Positions 35,244 to 43,840 of a stretch of 64,000 nt of DNA are shown here, piece by piece. Below the pieces are notes generated by a model. The model was not told the origin of the DNA. It did no database searches and saw nothing but the letters and a program-made list of their open reading frames with translations. How positions within the stretch are numbered: the stretch's first letter is position 1; the number at the start of each line of letters is the position of its first letter. The position numbers and the translations under genes were made by a program. The DNA comes from Streptomyces populi (GTDB lineage: Bacteria; Actinomycetota; Actinomycetes; Streptomycetales; Streptomycetaceae), in assembly GCF_002911015.1 (NCBI RefSeq), contig NZ_KZ626845.1:62001-126000 (forward strand), read 5' to 3'.

Positions 35244-36488
35244 ATGGCATCGACGAACGCGCACAGCGAGGGCGCCGAGCTGGGCCACTACCTGCGCGCC
35301 CGCCGCACCCAGACCAGCCCCGAACACGTCGGCCTCACCGTCGGCGCCGGCATCCGCCGCACCCCCGGCCTGCGCCGCGAGGAGCTGGCCACCCTCGCCG
35401 GCATCAGCATCGACTACTACGTGCGCCTGGAACGCGGCAAGGAGACCCGCCCCAGCCCCGCCGTCCTCGACTCTCTCGCCCGCGCCCTGCGCATGGACGA
35501 CCAGGAGCATCAACATCTGCGTGAGCTCGCCGCCCGCGCGGCCCGCTACGCGCCCGAACCGCCACCCGCCCCCAGCCGCACCGTGCGCCCCCACCTGAAG
35601 CTGCTGCTGGAATCGCTGCGCCCGAACCCCGCCTACGTGATCAGCCGCAGCATGGACATGCTGGCCTGGAACCCTGGCGGCCTCGCCCTCTACGCGGGCC
35701 TGGAGGACTGGCCGGCCAAGCACCGCAACCTCGCCCGCTACCTCTTCCTCCACCCGGCCGCGCGTGCCCTGTTCCCGGACTGGGACCGCCAGATCACCGG
35801 CTGTGTCGCCCGGCTGCGCGCGGTCGCCGGAACCGCCCCCGACGCCCCCGACCTCACCAACCTCGTCGGCGAACTGCTCCTGAAGAGCCCCGACTTCGCG
35901 GGCCTGTGGGAACGTTACGAAGTCACCGGACGCAAGCCCGCCCAGAAGGTCTTCCAGCACCCGCAGGTCGGTACGGTCACCCTCACCTCGCAGTCACTGC
36001 ACGTCGAAGGCACCCCCGGCCAGCGCATCGGTGTCTACACCGCCGTCCCCGGCAGCGCTGACCACGACGCCCTGCTCCTGCTCGACATGGCTGTATCGGC
36101 CGCCTCGACGCAGAACACAGCGTCTCGGCCGGGTGGCGGGACGCGGTCAGCCGTGCAATCGCACGCGGTGAACCCGGCGACGTCGGCGGTCGTCCCCGGG
36201 ATACTGATCGCCCATGGACGAGGTCGACGTGCTCAGATCCCGGATGTGAGGCCGCGCGGGCCCGACTGCCGTGAGTGCGTTCTGCCGGCCCCGCCCCGGT
36301 CCACCGGTGCCGGACCAGTGGCCGGCCCGGCTGTCCCGGCGGCGGGCCTCCTTGTCCGGACCCGCCCGCTCCCGGGCCCGGACCCCGTTCCCCCGCGGTC
36401 CTACGCCAGCACGGCGAAGCCGTCGAGTTCGACCAGCGCCTGTTCGTCCCACAGGCGCACGGCGCCGACGACGGCCATCGCGGGGTAG
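35244..36488 (+). CDS. XRE regulator with MmyB-like ligand-binding domain (abnormal C-terminus)
   Basis: The N-terminal helix-turn-helix (LGHYLRARRTQTSPEHVG, RRTPGLRREELATLAGISID and YYVRLERGKETRPS) and the MmyB-like domain (YVISRSMDMLAWNP, then YTAVPGSADHDALLLLDMAV) are intact to about residue 285. Family members usually stop about there. Here the frame continues for some 130 low-complexity residues and runs 88 bp into the antisense ridA-type gene. A frameshift near 36090 or loss of the normal stop is likely, so the functional protein may be about 290 aa. It is divergent from the AKR-ADH-AKR operon and probably its regulator. Confidence 0.8.
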   Translation: MASTNAHSEGAELGHYLRARRTQTSPEHVGLTVGAGIRRTPGLRREELATLAGISIDYYVRLERGKETRPSPAVLDSLARALRMDDQEHQHLRELAARAARYAPEPPPAPSRTVRPHLKLLLESLRPNPAYVISRSMDMLAWNPGGLALYAGLEDWPAKHRNLARYLFLHPAARALFPDWDRQITGCVARLRAVAGTAPDAPDLTNLVGELLLKSPDFAGLWERYEVTGRKPAQKVFQHPQVGTVTLTSQSLHVEGTPGQRIGVYTAVPGSADHDALLLLDMAVSAASTQNTASRPGGGTRSAVQSHAVNPATSAVVPGILIAHGRGRRAQIPDVRPRGPDCRECVLPAPPRSTGAGPVAGPAVPAAGLLVRTRPLPGPDPVPPRSYASTAKPSSSTSACSSHRRTAPTTAIAG

Positions 36489-36799
36489 TCGCGGCCCGCC
36501 GACCGGCGCCAGATGCGGCCCAGTTCGGCGGCGTGGGCGCGGTAGTCGGCGACGTCCGTGGCGTAGACCGTGACCCGGGCGAGGTCCGCGGGAGTGCCGC
36601 CCGCCGCACGCAGCGCGGTCAGCAGGTTGGCCAGCGCCCGCTCGAACTGCTGGGGCAGGGTCTCCCCCACCACCTTCCCGTCCACGTCCAGCGCGGTCTG
36701 TCCGGCCAGGAAGACGACCCGGGAGCCGGTGGCGACGACGGCGTGGGAGAAGCCGGCGGGCGGGGAGAGTTCGGGCGGGTTGACGCGCTCGGCGGTCAC
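36401..36799 (-). CDS. RidA family protein (YjgF/UK114)
   Basis: The 132-residue RidA-like enamine/imine deaminase fold has LAGQTALDVDGKVVGETLPQ, the helix FERALANLLTALRAAGG, then RVTVYATDVADYRA and the end VVGAVRLWDEQALVELDGFAVLA. The Arg that binds the imino-acid carboxylate in canonical RidA is not at the usual place near the C-terminus, so it belongs to a divergent subgroup. The start is GTG 36799 with AAAGG upstream; GTG 36823 is in frame and also possible. It follows the acyl-CoA dehydrogenase gene by 7-31 bp in the same direction, suggesting a role in the same aromatic pathway. Confidence 0.85.
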   Translation of the reverse strand: MTAERVNPPELSPPAGFSHAVVATGSRVVFLAGQTALDVDGKVVGETLPQQFERALANLLTALRAAGGTPADLARVTVYATDVADYRAHAAELGRIWRRSAGRDYPAMAVVGAVRLWDEQALVELDGFAVLA

Positions 36800-36830
36800 C
36801 TGGACACCTTTCTTTCCGGACACCCGGCGG

Positions 36831-37976
36831 TCACCGGGACACCGCGCCTTCCGGCCGCTCGGCCGTCCTGTACAACTCCTTGGCGATGATGGCCCGTTGG
36901 ACCTCGCTGGCGCCCTCGTAGATGCGTGGCGCGCGCACCTCGCGGTAGAGGTGTTCGAGCAGGTGGCCCCGGCGCAGGGCGCGGGCGCCGTGCAGTTGGA
37001 CGGCCGTGTCGACGACGTACTGGGCGGTCTCGGTCGCGAGCAGCTTCGCCATCGCCGCCCGCCGGGGCACGTCCTGGGCCCCCTCGTCGTGCGCCGCCGC
37101 GGCCGCGTACACCATCAGGCGGGCCGCCTCGGTGCGCAGTGCCATCTCGGCGACCTGGTGGGCCACGGTCTGCAAGTCCTTCAGCGGGCCGCCGAACGCC
37201 TCGCGCCGGGACGTGTGCGCGAGGGTGGCGTCCAGCGCGGCCTGCGCCATGCCGACGGCGAAGGCGCCCACGCTCGGCCGGAAGAGGTTGAGGGTGTTCA
37301 TGGCGACCCGGAAGCCGTGGCCGGGCTCGCCGAGGACGTCGTCCGCCGTGACGGGTACGGCGTCGAAGGCGAGGGCGCCGATGGGGTGCGGGGAGAGCAT
37401 GTCGAGGGGGGTGCCGGTGAGGCCGGGGCGGTCGGCGGGGACGAGGAAGGCGGTGACCCCGCGGGCTCCCGCGCCGGGCGTGGTGCGCGCGAAGACGGTG
37501 TAGAGGTCGGCCTCGGGGGCGTTGGAGATCCAGCACTTCTCGCCGGTCAGCCGCCAGCCGCCGGTGCCGTCCTCGTCCGCCCGCAGCGCCAGCGCGGCGG
37601 CGTCCGAGCCCGCGCCGGGCTCGCTCAGCGCGAAGGCGGCCACCGCGTCGCCGTCCGTGACCCCGGGCAGCCAGCGCGCGCGCTGGGCCGCGGTGCCGTA
37701 CGCGTGGACGGGATGGGCGCCGAGTCCCTGGAGGGCGAGCGCCGTCTCGGCCTCGGTGCAGACCTGGGCCAGGGACTCGCGCATCAGACAGAGGTCGAGG
37801 GCGCCCGAGGAGAACAGGCGGGAGAGCAGGCCGAGCCGGCCGAGCGCGGCGACGAGCGGGCGGTTGACGTGGCCCGGTTCGCCCTTGTCGGCCAGGGGGC
37901 GCAGCTGCTGCCCGGCCAGCGCGCGCAGCTCGGCACACCAGGCGGTCTGCCCCGGATCGAGCGAGAATGCGGTCAT
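36831..37976 (-). CDS. Acyl-CoA dehydrogenase family protein
   Basis: This 381-residue flavoprotein would oxidise an acyl-CoA with FAD, passing electrons to ETF. The signature AFALSEPGAGSD is present, followed by LTGEKCWISNAPEADLYTVF, the FGGPLKDLQ and VDTAVQLHGA segments and IYEGASEVQRAIIA. The likely catalytic base lies in this last region (IYEGASE). GAGAGAGGA precedes the ATG. It belongs to the aryl-CoA degradation locus, possibly acting on the ring-reduced or ring-opened product. It is transcribed divergently from the ligase gene over a shared operator. Confidence 0.92.
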   Translation of the reverse strand: MTAFSLDPGQTAWCAELRALAGQQLRPLADKGEPGHVNRPLVAALGRLGLLSRLFSSGALDLCLMRESLAQVCTEAETALALQGLGAHPVHAYGTAAQRARWLPGVTDGDAVAAFALSEPGAGSDAAALALRADEDGTGGWRLTGEKCWISNAPEADLYTVFARTTPGAGARGVTAFLVPADRPGLTGTPLDMLSPHPIGALAFDAVPVTADDVLGEPGHGFRVAMNTLNLFRPSVGAFAVGMAQAALDATLAHTSRREAFGGPLKDLQTVAHQVAEMALRTEAARLMVYAAAAAHDEGAQDVPRRAAMAKLLATETAQYVVDTAVQLHGARALRRGHLLEHLYREVRAPRIYEGASEVQRAIIAKELYRTAERPEGAVSR

Positions 37977-38011
37977 TGCCCGTCCTCTCTCCCCATCGGA
38001 CGCCACCCACG

Positions 38012-38052
38012 CTATCGCGAACCGTTGACTGTCGTCACCAACACGATACGCT
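38012..38052. promoter_or_regulatory. Divergent promoters with a TGAC-N4-GTCA operator (site 1)
   Basis: TGACTGTCGTCA (38026-38037) is an inverted repeat with TGAC/GTCA arms; CTATC lies 9 nt to its left (38012-38016) and GATA to its right. On the - strand a -35 TGACGA and -10 TAGCGT (38014-38009) with a 17-nt spacer serve the acyl-CoA dehydrogenase gene. On the + strand -35 TTGACT (38025-38030) and -10 TACGCT (38047-38052), 16 nt apart, serve the ligase gene. The palindrome overlaps both -35 regions. The same element recurs at 43892-43931. The regulator is probably the PaaX protein encoded in the locus. Confidence 0.6.
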
Positions 38053-38115
38053 CCTTGTGCGAGCCCACCACGACGCCCACCGGGGCGGCCCACCAAGGCA
38101 AGGGGGCGAGACGCC

Positions 38116-39864
38116 ATGGACCTTGTGGATCCCCTGGATCCCGAAGACACCCCGGAGCCGGCCCGCTCGGCCCACGTCGACACCTTCGCGCGCGACCACC
38201 TCCCGCCTCCCGACCAGTGGCCCGAGCTCCGCTTCGACCTGCCCGGGCTGCGCTACCCCGCCCGGCTCAACTGCGCCGCCGAACTCCTCGCGGGCACCGA
38301 CGCCGGACGGCCGGTGTTCCGCACCCCCTCCGGCCCGCCGTGGACGTACGGGCAGCTGCGCGCCCGGGTCGACCGGATCGCCCATGTGCTGACCGGCGAG
38401 CTGGGTGTCGTCCCGGGCAACCGGGTGCTGCTGCGCGGCCCGACGACACCGTGGCTGGCGGCCTGCTGGCTGGCGGTGCTGAAGGCGGGCGCGGTCGCCG
38501 TCACGGTGCTCGCGCAGCAGCGGCCGCACGAGCTGGGCACGATGTGCTCGATCGCGCGGGTGACGCACGCACTGTGCGACGTCCGCTCGGTCGACGACCT
38601 GGTCAAGGCCGAGGTCCCGGGGCTGCGGATCACGACGTACGGCGGCGACGGGCCCGGCGATCTGCTGCTGCGGATCACCGGCGCCCCGGACGAGCCGTAC
38701 GAGGCGGTGGACACGGCCGCCGACGACGTGGCGCTGATCGCGTTCACCTCGGGCACCACCGGCCGGCCCAAGGGCTGCATGCACTTCCACCGTGACGTGC
38801 TGGCGATCGCGGACACCTTCTCCGAGCACGTGCTGCGGCCCCACGAGGACGACGTCTTCGCGGGCAGTCCTCCCCTGGGGTTCACCTTCGGGCTCGGCGG
38901 TCTCGTGGTCTTCCCGCTGCGCGCCGGCGCCTGCTCCCTGCTGCTCGAGCAGGCGGGGCCCCGGCAGATGCTGCCCGCGATCGCCGAGCACCGGGTCTCC
39001 GTGCTGTTCACCGCGCCGACCGCCTACCGGGCGATGCTCGCGGAACTCGCGGAGTCCGGGCACGACATCGGGTCGCTGCGGCGCTGTGTGTCCGCGGGCG
39101 AGAACCTGCCCGCCGCGACCTGGCAGGACTGGCGGGAGCGCACCGGGCTCGGCATCATCAACGGCATCGGCGCCACCGAGCTGCTGCACATCTTCATCTC
39201 CGCCGCCGACGAGGACATCCGCCCGGGTGCGACGGGCGTGCCCGTGCCGGGCTGGCAGGCGCGGGTGGTCGACGACGGGGGGACGCCGGTGCCGGACGGC
39301 GAGCCCGGCCTGCTCGCCGTGCGCGGTCCGGTCGGCTGCCGGTATCTCGCCGATCCCCGGCAGCGGGAGTACGTGCGCGGCGGCTGGAACATCACCGGCG
39401 ACACCTACGTGCGCGACCCCGACGGCTACTTCCGCTACGTGGCCCGCGCCGACGACATGATCATCTCGGCGGGGTACAACATCGCGGGCCCCGAGGTCGA
39501 GGACGCGCTGCTGCGGCACCCGGACGTCCTGGAGACGGCCGTCGTGGGGCGGGCCGACGAGGCGCGCGGGCAGATCGCGGTGGCCTACACCGTGCTCAAG
39601 GAGAATGCCCGCCGGGACGCGGAGGCGCTGCGCGCCTTCCTCAAGTCCGAGCTGGCACCGTACAAGTGCCCCCGCGAGATCGTCTTCCTGGACGCGCTGC
39701 CACGGACCGCCACGGGCAAGCTCCAGCGGTTCAGACTGCGGGAGGAGCCCCCTTCCGGCGCCGCCGGGACGCCGGCCCCCGCGCACGACGAACCGGCCCC
39801 GGTGCCCGAGGAGCCGGCCCCCGCTCCCGAGGACGGCTTGCCCCCGAGCGGCGATCCCAAGTGA
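38116..39864 (+). CDS. 2-aminobenzoate/benzoate-type aryl-CoA ligase
   Basis: This is a 582-residue adenylate-forming ligase of the benzoate-CoA ligase group. The AMP-binding signature LIAFTSGTTGRPKGCMHFH is clear, then GATELLHIFIS, ITGDTYVRDPDGYF and the catalytic Lys in PRTATGKLQRFR. Close relatives act on 2-aminobenzoate (anthranilate), benzoate or salicylate. The fused monooxygenase in the same locus favours 2-aminobenzoate or salicylate. A 30-residue Pro/Glu/Ala tail is unusual but harmless. It is followed after 15 bp by the paaX-type gene. Confidence 0.9.
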   Translation: MDLVDPLDPEDTPEPARSAHVDTFARDHLPPPDQWPELRFDLPGLRYPARLNCAAELLAGTDAGRPVFRTPSGPPWTYGQLRARVDRIAHVLTGELGVVPGNRVLLRGPTTPWLAACWLAVLKAGAVAVTVLAQQRPHELGTMCSIARVTHALCDVRSVDDLVKAEVPGLRITTYGGDGPGDLLLRITGAPDEPYEAVDTAADDVALIAFTSGTTGRPKGCMHFHRDVLAIADTFSEHVLRPHEDDVFAGSPPLGFTFGLGGLVVFPLRAGACSLLLEQAGPRQMLPAIAEHRVSVLFTAPTAYRAMLAELAESGHDIGSLRRCVSAGENLPAATWQDWRERTGLGIINGIGATELLHIFISAADEDIRPGATGVPVPGWQARVVDDGGTPVPDGEPGLLAVRGPVGCRYLADPRQREYVRGGWNITGDTYVRDPDGYFRYVARADDMIISAGYNIAGPEVEDALLRHPDVLETAVVGRADEARGQIAVAYTVLKENARRDAEALRAFLKSELAPYKCPREIVFLDALPRTATGKLQRFRLREEPPSGAAGTPAPAHDEPAPVPEEPAPAPEDGLPPSGDPK

Positions 39865-39879
39865 TCTTGGCGCACTAGA

Positions 39880-40704
39880 GTGATCAACGTGTCAGAGCAC
39901 CACACCCCCCGGTCCCTCATCGTCACCTTCTACGGCGCTTACGGCCGCTTCGCGCCCGGCCCGGTGCCGGTGGCCGAGCTGATCCGGCTCCTCGCCGCGG
40001 TCGGCGTCGACGCACCCTCGGTGCGCTCCTCCGTGTCCCGGCTCAAGCGCCGCGGACTGCTGGAGCCGGCGCGCACGCCGGCGGGCGCGGCCGGATACGC
40101 GTTGTCGCCGGACGCACGGCAGCTGCTCGACGACGGCGACCGCAGGGTGTACGCGACGGCGCCCCCCGAGGACGAGGGCTGGGTGCTCGCCGTCTTCTCC
40201 GTGCCCGAGTCGGAACGGCAGAAGCGGCACGTCCTGCGCTCGCGACTGTCCGGTCTCGGCTTCGGCACGGCCGCTCCCGGGGTGTGGATCGCCCCGGCAC
40301 GGCTGTACGAGGAGACCCGGCACACCCTGGAGCGGCTGCGGCTCGACACGTACGTGGAGCTGTTCCGCGGCGAGCACCTGGGGTTCGCCGCGACCGTCGA
40401 CGCGGTGGCGCGCTGGTGGGACCTGACCGCGATCGCCGCGGAGCACGAGGCGTTCCTCGGCCGGCACGCGCGCGTGCTGCACACCTGGGAGGAGCGGACG
40501 GACACCCCGCCGGAGGAGGCCTACCGCGACTATCTGCTCGCCCTCGACTCCTGGCGCCACCTCCCCTACACCGACCCGGGGCTGCCCCCGGCCCTGCTCC
40601 CCGGCGACTGGCCCGGCGCCCGCTCGGCCGCCGTCTTCCAGGCGCTCCACGAGCGACTGCGGGACGCGGGTGCGGAGTTCGCCGGGGTGCCGGTGTGGTC
40701 CTGA
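39880..40704 (+). CDS. PaaX family transcriptional repressor
   Basis: The 274-residue protein has an N-terminal winged helix (LIVTFYGAYGRFAPGPVPVA, then SVRSSVSRLKRRGLLEPAR) and the PaaX central domain (VFSVPESERQKRHVLRSRLS, FGTAAPGVWIAP). PaaX proteins repress phenylacetate or other aryl-CoA pathways and are released by the aryl-CoA ligand. The start is GTG 39880 or GTG 39889. A TAGAGT -10 (39876-39881) lies just before the second GTG, which could give a leaderless transcript. It sits among its likely targets. Confidence 0.9.
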   Translation: MINVSEHHTPRSLIVTFYGAYGRFAPGPVPVAELIRLLAAVGVDAPSVRSSVSRLKRRGLLEPARTPAGAAGYALSPDARQLLDDGDRRVYATAPPEDEGWVLAVFSVPESERQKRHVLRSRLSGLGFGTAAPGVWIAPARLYEETRHTLERLRLDTYVELFRGEHLGFAATVDAVARWWDLTAIAAEHEAFLGRHARVLHTWEERTDTPPEEAYRDYLLALDSWRHLPYTDPGLPPALLPGDWPGARSAAVFQALHERLRDAGAEFAGVPVWS

Positions 40705-40716
40705 CCCCGGACGCGC

Positions 40717-43005
40717 TCAAGTCCCCAGGGTGAGACGGGGTTTGGGCGCGTCGGTGCGGCCGGTCTGCGGGCGGCGGCTGCCCGCGCGGTAGGGCGTCGG
40801 CCAGTCGGCGCCCGGCCCCTCGTAGCCCTGTTCGGCCGCCGCGTGCAGGGTCCAGTTCGGGTCGTACAGGTGCGGCCTGGCGAGCGCGCACAGATCGGTG
40901 CGCCCGGCCAGGATCAGGGAGTTGACGTCGTCCCAGGAGGAGATCGCGCCGACGGCGATCACCGGGAGCCCGGTCTCGTGCCGGATCCGGTCCGCGTACG
41001 GCGTCTGGTAGGAGCGGCCGTACTCGGGCCGCTCGTCCGCCACCACCTGGCCGGTCGACACGTCCACCGCGTCGGCGCCGTGCGCGGCGAAGGCCCGCGC
41101 GATCGCGACCGCGTCGTCCCCGGTGGTGCCGCCCTCGGCCCAGTCGGTGGCGGAGATGCGGACGGTCATCGGCCGCTCGGCGGGCCACACCGCCCGCACC
41201 GCGTCGAACACCTCGAGCGGGAAGCGCAGCCGCTTCTCCAGCGATCCGCCGTAGGCGTCGGTGCGCCGGTTGGTCAGCGGGGAGAGGAAGCCGGAGAGCA
41301 GGTAGCCGTGGGCGCAGTGCAGTTCGAGGAGGTCGAAACCGCAGCGGGCCCCGCGGCAGGCGGCCGCGGTGAACTGCTCGCGCAGATCGGTGAGCTGGGC
41401 GCGCGAGAGCTCGCGGGGGGTCTGGCTGCCCGGCTTGTACGGGAGCGGGGAGGCGGCCACGAGGGGCCAGTTGCCGTCCGGCAGGGGTTCGTCGATGCCC
41501 TCCCACATCAGCCGCGTGGATCCCTTGCGGCCGGCGTGGCCGAGCTGGAGACCGATCGCGGCGCCCGGCGCCTGACGGTGCGTGAAGTCCACGATCCGCC
41601 GCCAGGACTCGGCCTGCCGGGCGGTGTAGAGGCCCGCGCAGCCGGGCGTGATGCGGCCCTCCGCGCTGACGCACACCATCTCGGTCATCACCAGTCCCGC
41701 GCCGCCCAGGGCCCGTGCGCCCAGGTGGACGAGGTGGAAGTCGCCGGGCACGCCGTCCACGGCCGAGTACATGTCCATCGGTGAGACGACGACCCGGTTG
41801 CGCAGGGTCAGTCCGCGCAGCCGGAACGGGGTGAACATGGGCGGGGTGCCGGGCGGGCAGCGGAACTCGCGCTCGACCGCGGCCACGAAACGCGGATCGC
41901 GCAGCCGCAGGTTGTCGTGGGTGACGCGGCGGCTGCGGGTGAGCAGGTTGAACGCGAACTGCCGGGTGGGCTGGCCGAGATAGCGGGCGAGGTCCTCGAA
42001 CCAGCCGAGGCTGGCGCGGGCGGCCCGCTGGGTGGAGGCGACGACCGGGCGCCGCTCCTCCTCGTACGCGGTCAGCGCCTCCTCCAGGGAGGGCTGTTCC
42101 TCCAGACAGGCGGCCAGCGCGAGCGCGTCCTCGACGGCGAGCTTGGTGCCGGAGCCGATGGAGAAGTGGGCGGTGTGCGCCGCGTCGCCGAGCAGCACCA
42201 GATTGCCGTGCGACCAGCGGTCGTTGACGATCGTCCGGAACGTCGTCCACGCCGATCTGTTGGAGCGCAGCGGGCGTCCGCCGAGCGCGTCCGTGAAGAT
42301 CTTGCCGCACCGTTCGACGGACTCCGCCTCGTCGAGGTCCGCGAACCCCGAGGCGCGCCAGACCTCTTCGCGCATCTCGATGATGACGGTGGAGGCGTCG
42401 GCCGAGTACGGATAGCCGTGCAGCTGCATCACGCCGTGCTCGGTCTCGGCGATCTCGAAGCGGAAGGCGTCGAAGGCGAAGTCGGCGGCGAGCCAGACGT
42501 AGCGGCAGCGGTGCTCCTCGACGGACGGCCGGAACACCTCCGCGTGGGCCTCGCGGGTGAGGCTGTGCACGCCGTCGGCGGCGACGACGAGGTCGTACGC
42601 CGCCATCAGTTCGTCCACGGGCGGGGCCTCGGCCGTGAAGCGCAGGTCGACGCCGAGCGAGCGGCAGCGCTCGTGCAGGATCTCCAGGAGCCGGCGCCGT
42701 CCGAGCGCGGCGAAGCCGTGGCCGCCGGAGGTGTGCCGCACTCCGCGGTGCACGATGTCGATGTCGTCCCAGCGGACGAACTCGGCCTGGAGCGCCGCGT
42801 ACACGACCGGGTCGGCGTGTTCGATGTTGCCCAGGGTCTCGTCGGACAGGACGACACCGAAGCCGAAGGTGTCGTCGGGCGCGTTGCGTTCCCAGACGGT
42901 GATCTCACGGTCCGGGTCCAGGCGCTTGAGGAGGGCCGCGGCGTAGAGGCCGCCGGGGCCCCCGCCGATCACCGCGACCCGCCTCGCGCCGCCGTTCACG
43001 CGCAT
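40717..43005 (-). CDS. Bifunctional aryl-CoA monooxygenase/reductase (2-aminobenzoyl-CoA or salicylyl-CoA type)
   Basis: The 762-residue fusion has an N-terminal FAD monooxygenase (1 to about 390) with the GxGxxG motif VAVIGGGPGGLYAAALLKR and the GD motif LVLLGDAAHTAHFSIGSGTK. The C-terminal Old Yellow Enzyme-type FMN oxidoreductase (about 395-740) shows VVVSPMDMYSAVDG, LQLGHAGRKGS, HCAHGYLLSGFLSP and VGAISSWDD. This architecture is that of 2-aminobenzoyl-CoA monooxygenase/reductase and salicylyl-CoA 5-hydroxylase. It would hydroxylate and, in the first case, reduce the aromatic ring of the CoA thioester. It lies 7 bp after the enoyl-CoA hydratase gene in one operon. Confidence 0.93.
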   Translation of the reverse strand: MRVNGGARRVAVIGGGPGGLYAAALLKRLDPDREITVWERNAPDDTFGFGVVLSDETLGNIEHADPVVYAALQAEFVRWDDIDIVHRGVRHTSGGHGFAALGRRRLLEILHERCRSLGVDLRFTAEAPPVDELMAAYDLVVAADGVHSLTREAHAEVFRPSVEEHRCRYVWLAADFAFDAFRFEIAETEHGVMQLHGYPYSADASTVIIEMREEVWRASGFADLDEAESVERCGKIFTDALGGRPLRSNRSAWTTFRTIVNDRWSHGNLVLLGDAAHTAHFSIGSGTKLAVEDALALAACLEEQPSLEEALTAYEEERRPVVASTQRAARASLGWFEDLARYLGQPTRQFAFNLLTRSRRVTHDNLRLRDPRFVAAVEREFRCPPGTPPMFTPFRLRGLTLRNRVVVSPMDMYSAVDGVPGDFHLVHLGARALGGAGLVMTEMVCVSAEGRITPGCAGLYTARQAESWRRIVDFTHRQAPGAAIGLQLGHAGRKGSTRLMWEGIDEPLPDGNWPLVAASPLPYKPGSQTPRELSRAQLTDLREQFTAAACRGARCGFDLLELHCAHGYLLSGFLSPLTNRRTDAYGGSLEKRLRFPLEVFDAVRAVWPAERPMTVRISATDWAEGGTTGDDAVAIARAFAAHGADAVDVSTGQVVADERPEYGRSYQTPYADRIRHETGLPVIAVGAISSWDDVNSLILAGRTDLCALARPHLYDPNWTLHAAAEQGYEGPGADWPTPYRAGSRRPQTGRTDAPKPRLTLGT

Positions 43006-43012
43006 CCCGGAC

Positions 43013-43840
43013 TCACCTCCCCCGCCACTTCGGGGCCCGCTTCTCCGTGAAGGCCGCGTGGAACTCCGTGTAGTCCTCGCCGTTCATGAGCAGGGCCTGG
43101 GTCGCGGCGTCCAGTTCGACGGCGGCCGCGAGCGGCATGTCCAGTTCGGCGGTGAGCAGCGCCTTGGTCTGGGCGTACGCCAGGGCCGGGCCGTCGGCGA
43201 GGCGGCGGGCCAGTGCTTGGGCGCCCTCGTCGGCGTGCCCCTCGTCGGTGAGTTCGCTGATCAGCCCGATGCGCTCGGCCTCGGGCGCGCGCACCGGTTC
43301 GCCGAGCATCAGCAGCCGGGTCGCGTGGCCGAGCCCGACCACGCGGGGCAGCAGGTAGGCCGCGCCCATGTCGCCGCCGGACAACCCGACCCGGGTGAAG
43401 AGGAAGGCGAAGCGGGCGCTCGGGTCGGCCACCCGGAAGTCCGCGGCCAGCGCCAGCACGGCCCCGGCGCCCGCCGCCACCCCGTGCACCGCCGCGATCA
43501 CCGGGAACGGGCATTCCCGTACGGCCCTGACGACCTGCCCGGTCATCCGGTTGAAGTCGAGGAGCTGGGCGGTGTCCATCGAGAGGGTCGCGCCGATGAT
43601 CTCGTCGACGTCGCCGCCGGAGCAGAATCCGCGGCCCTCGCCGGCGAGCACCAGGGCGCGCACGGACCGTTCGCGGGACAGTTCGGCGAGCAGGTCGCGC
43701 AGGTCGGCGTAGGCGCCGAAGGTGAGCGCGTTGAGCTTCTCGGGGCGGGTCAGGGTGACCGTGGCGACGCCGTCGGTGAGCTCGTACCTCAGATGGTGCC
43801 AGTCGGGGGTGCGGCCGGCGGAGCCGGTGAAGGGACTCAT
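43013..43840 (-). CDS. Enoyl-CoA hydratase/isomerase family protein
   Basis: This is a 275-residue crotonase-fold enzyme. It shows the substrate-binding segment LVLAGEGRGFCSGGDVDEII, the oxyanion-hole region AAVHGVAAGAGAVLALAADFRV, and FLFTRVGLSGGDMGAAYLLPRVVG with the Asp/Glu position of hydratases partly changed. The C-terminus EDYTEFHAAFTEKRAPKWRGR is typical. It probably hydrates or opens the ring of the non-aromatic CoA intermediate formed by the next gene's product. It is the first gene of the operon, behind palindromic site 2. Confidence 0.92.
   Translation of the reverse strand: MSPFTGSAGRTPDWHHLRYELTDGVATVTLTRPEKLNALTFGAYADLRDLLAELSRERSVRALVLAGEGRGFCSGGDVDEIIGATLSMDTAQLLDFNRMTGQVVRAVRECPFPVIAAVHGVAAGAGAVLALAADFRVADPSARFAFLFTRVGLSGGDMGAAYLLPRVVGLGHATRLLMLGEPVRAPEAERIGLISELTDEGHADEGAQALARRLADGPALAYAQTKALLTAELDMPLAAAVELDAATQALLMNGEDYTEFHAAFTEKRAPKWRGR

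Noticed and set aside
38035..39786. 583-codon - strand frame opposite the aryl-CoA ligase
   Set aside because: Shadow frame; the + strand ligase carries the full AMP-binding signature.
40843..43050. Long + strand frames opposite the monooxygenase/reductase fusion
   Set aside because: No start context or motifs; mirrored by a protein with clear FAD and OYE motifs.
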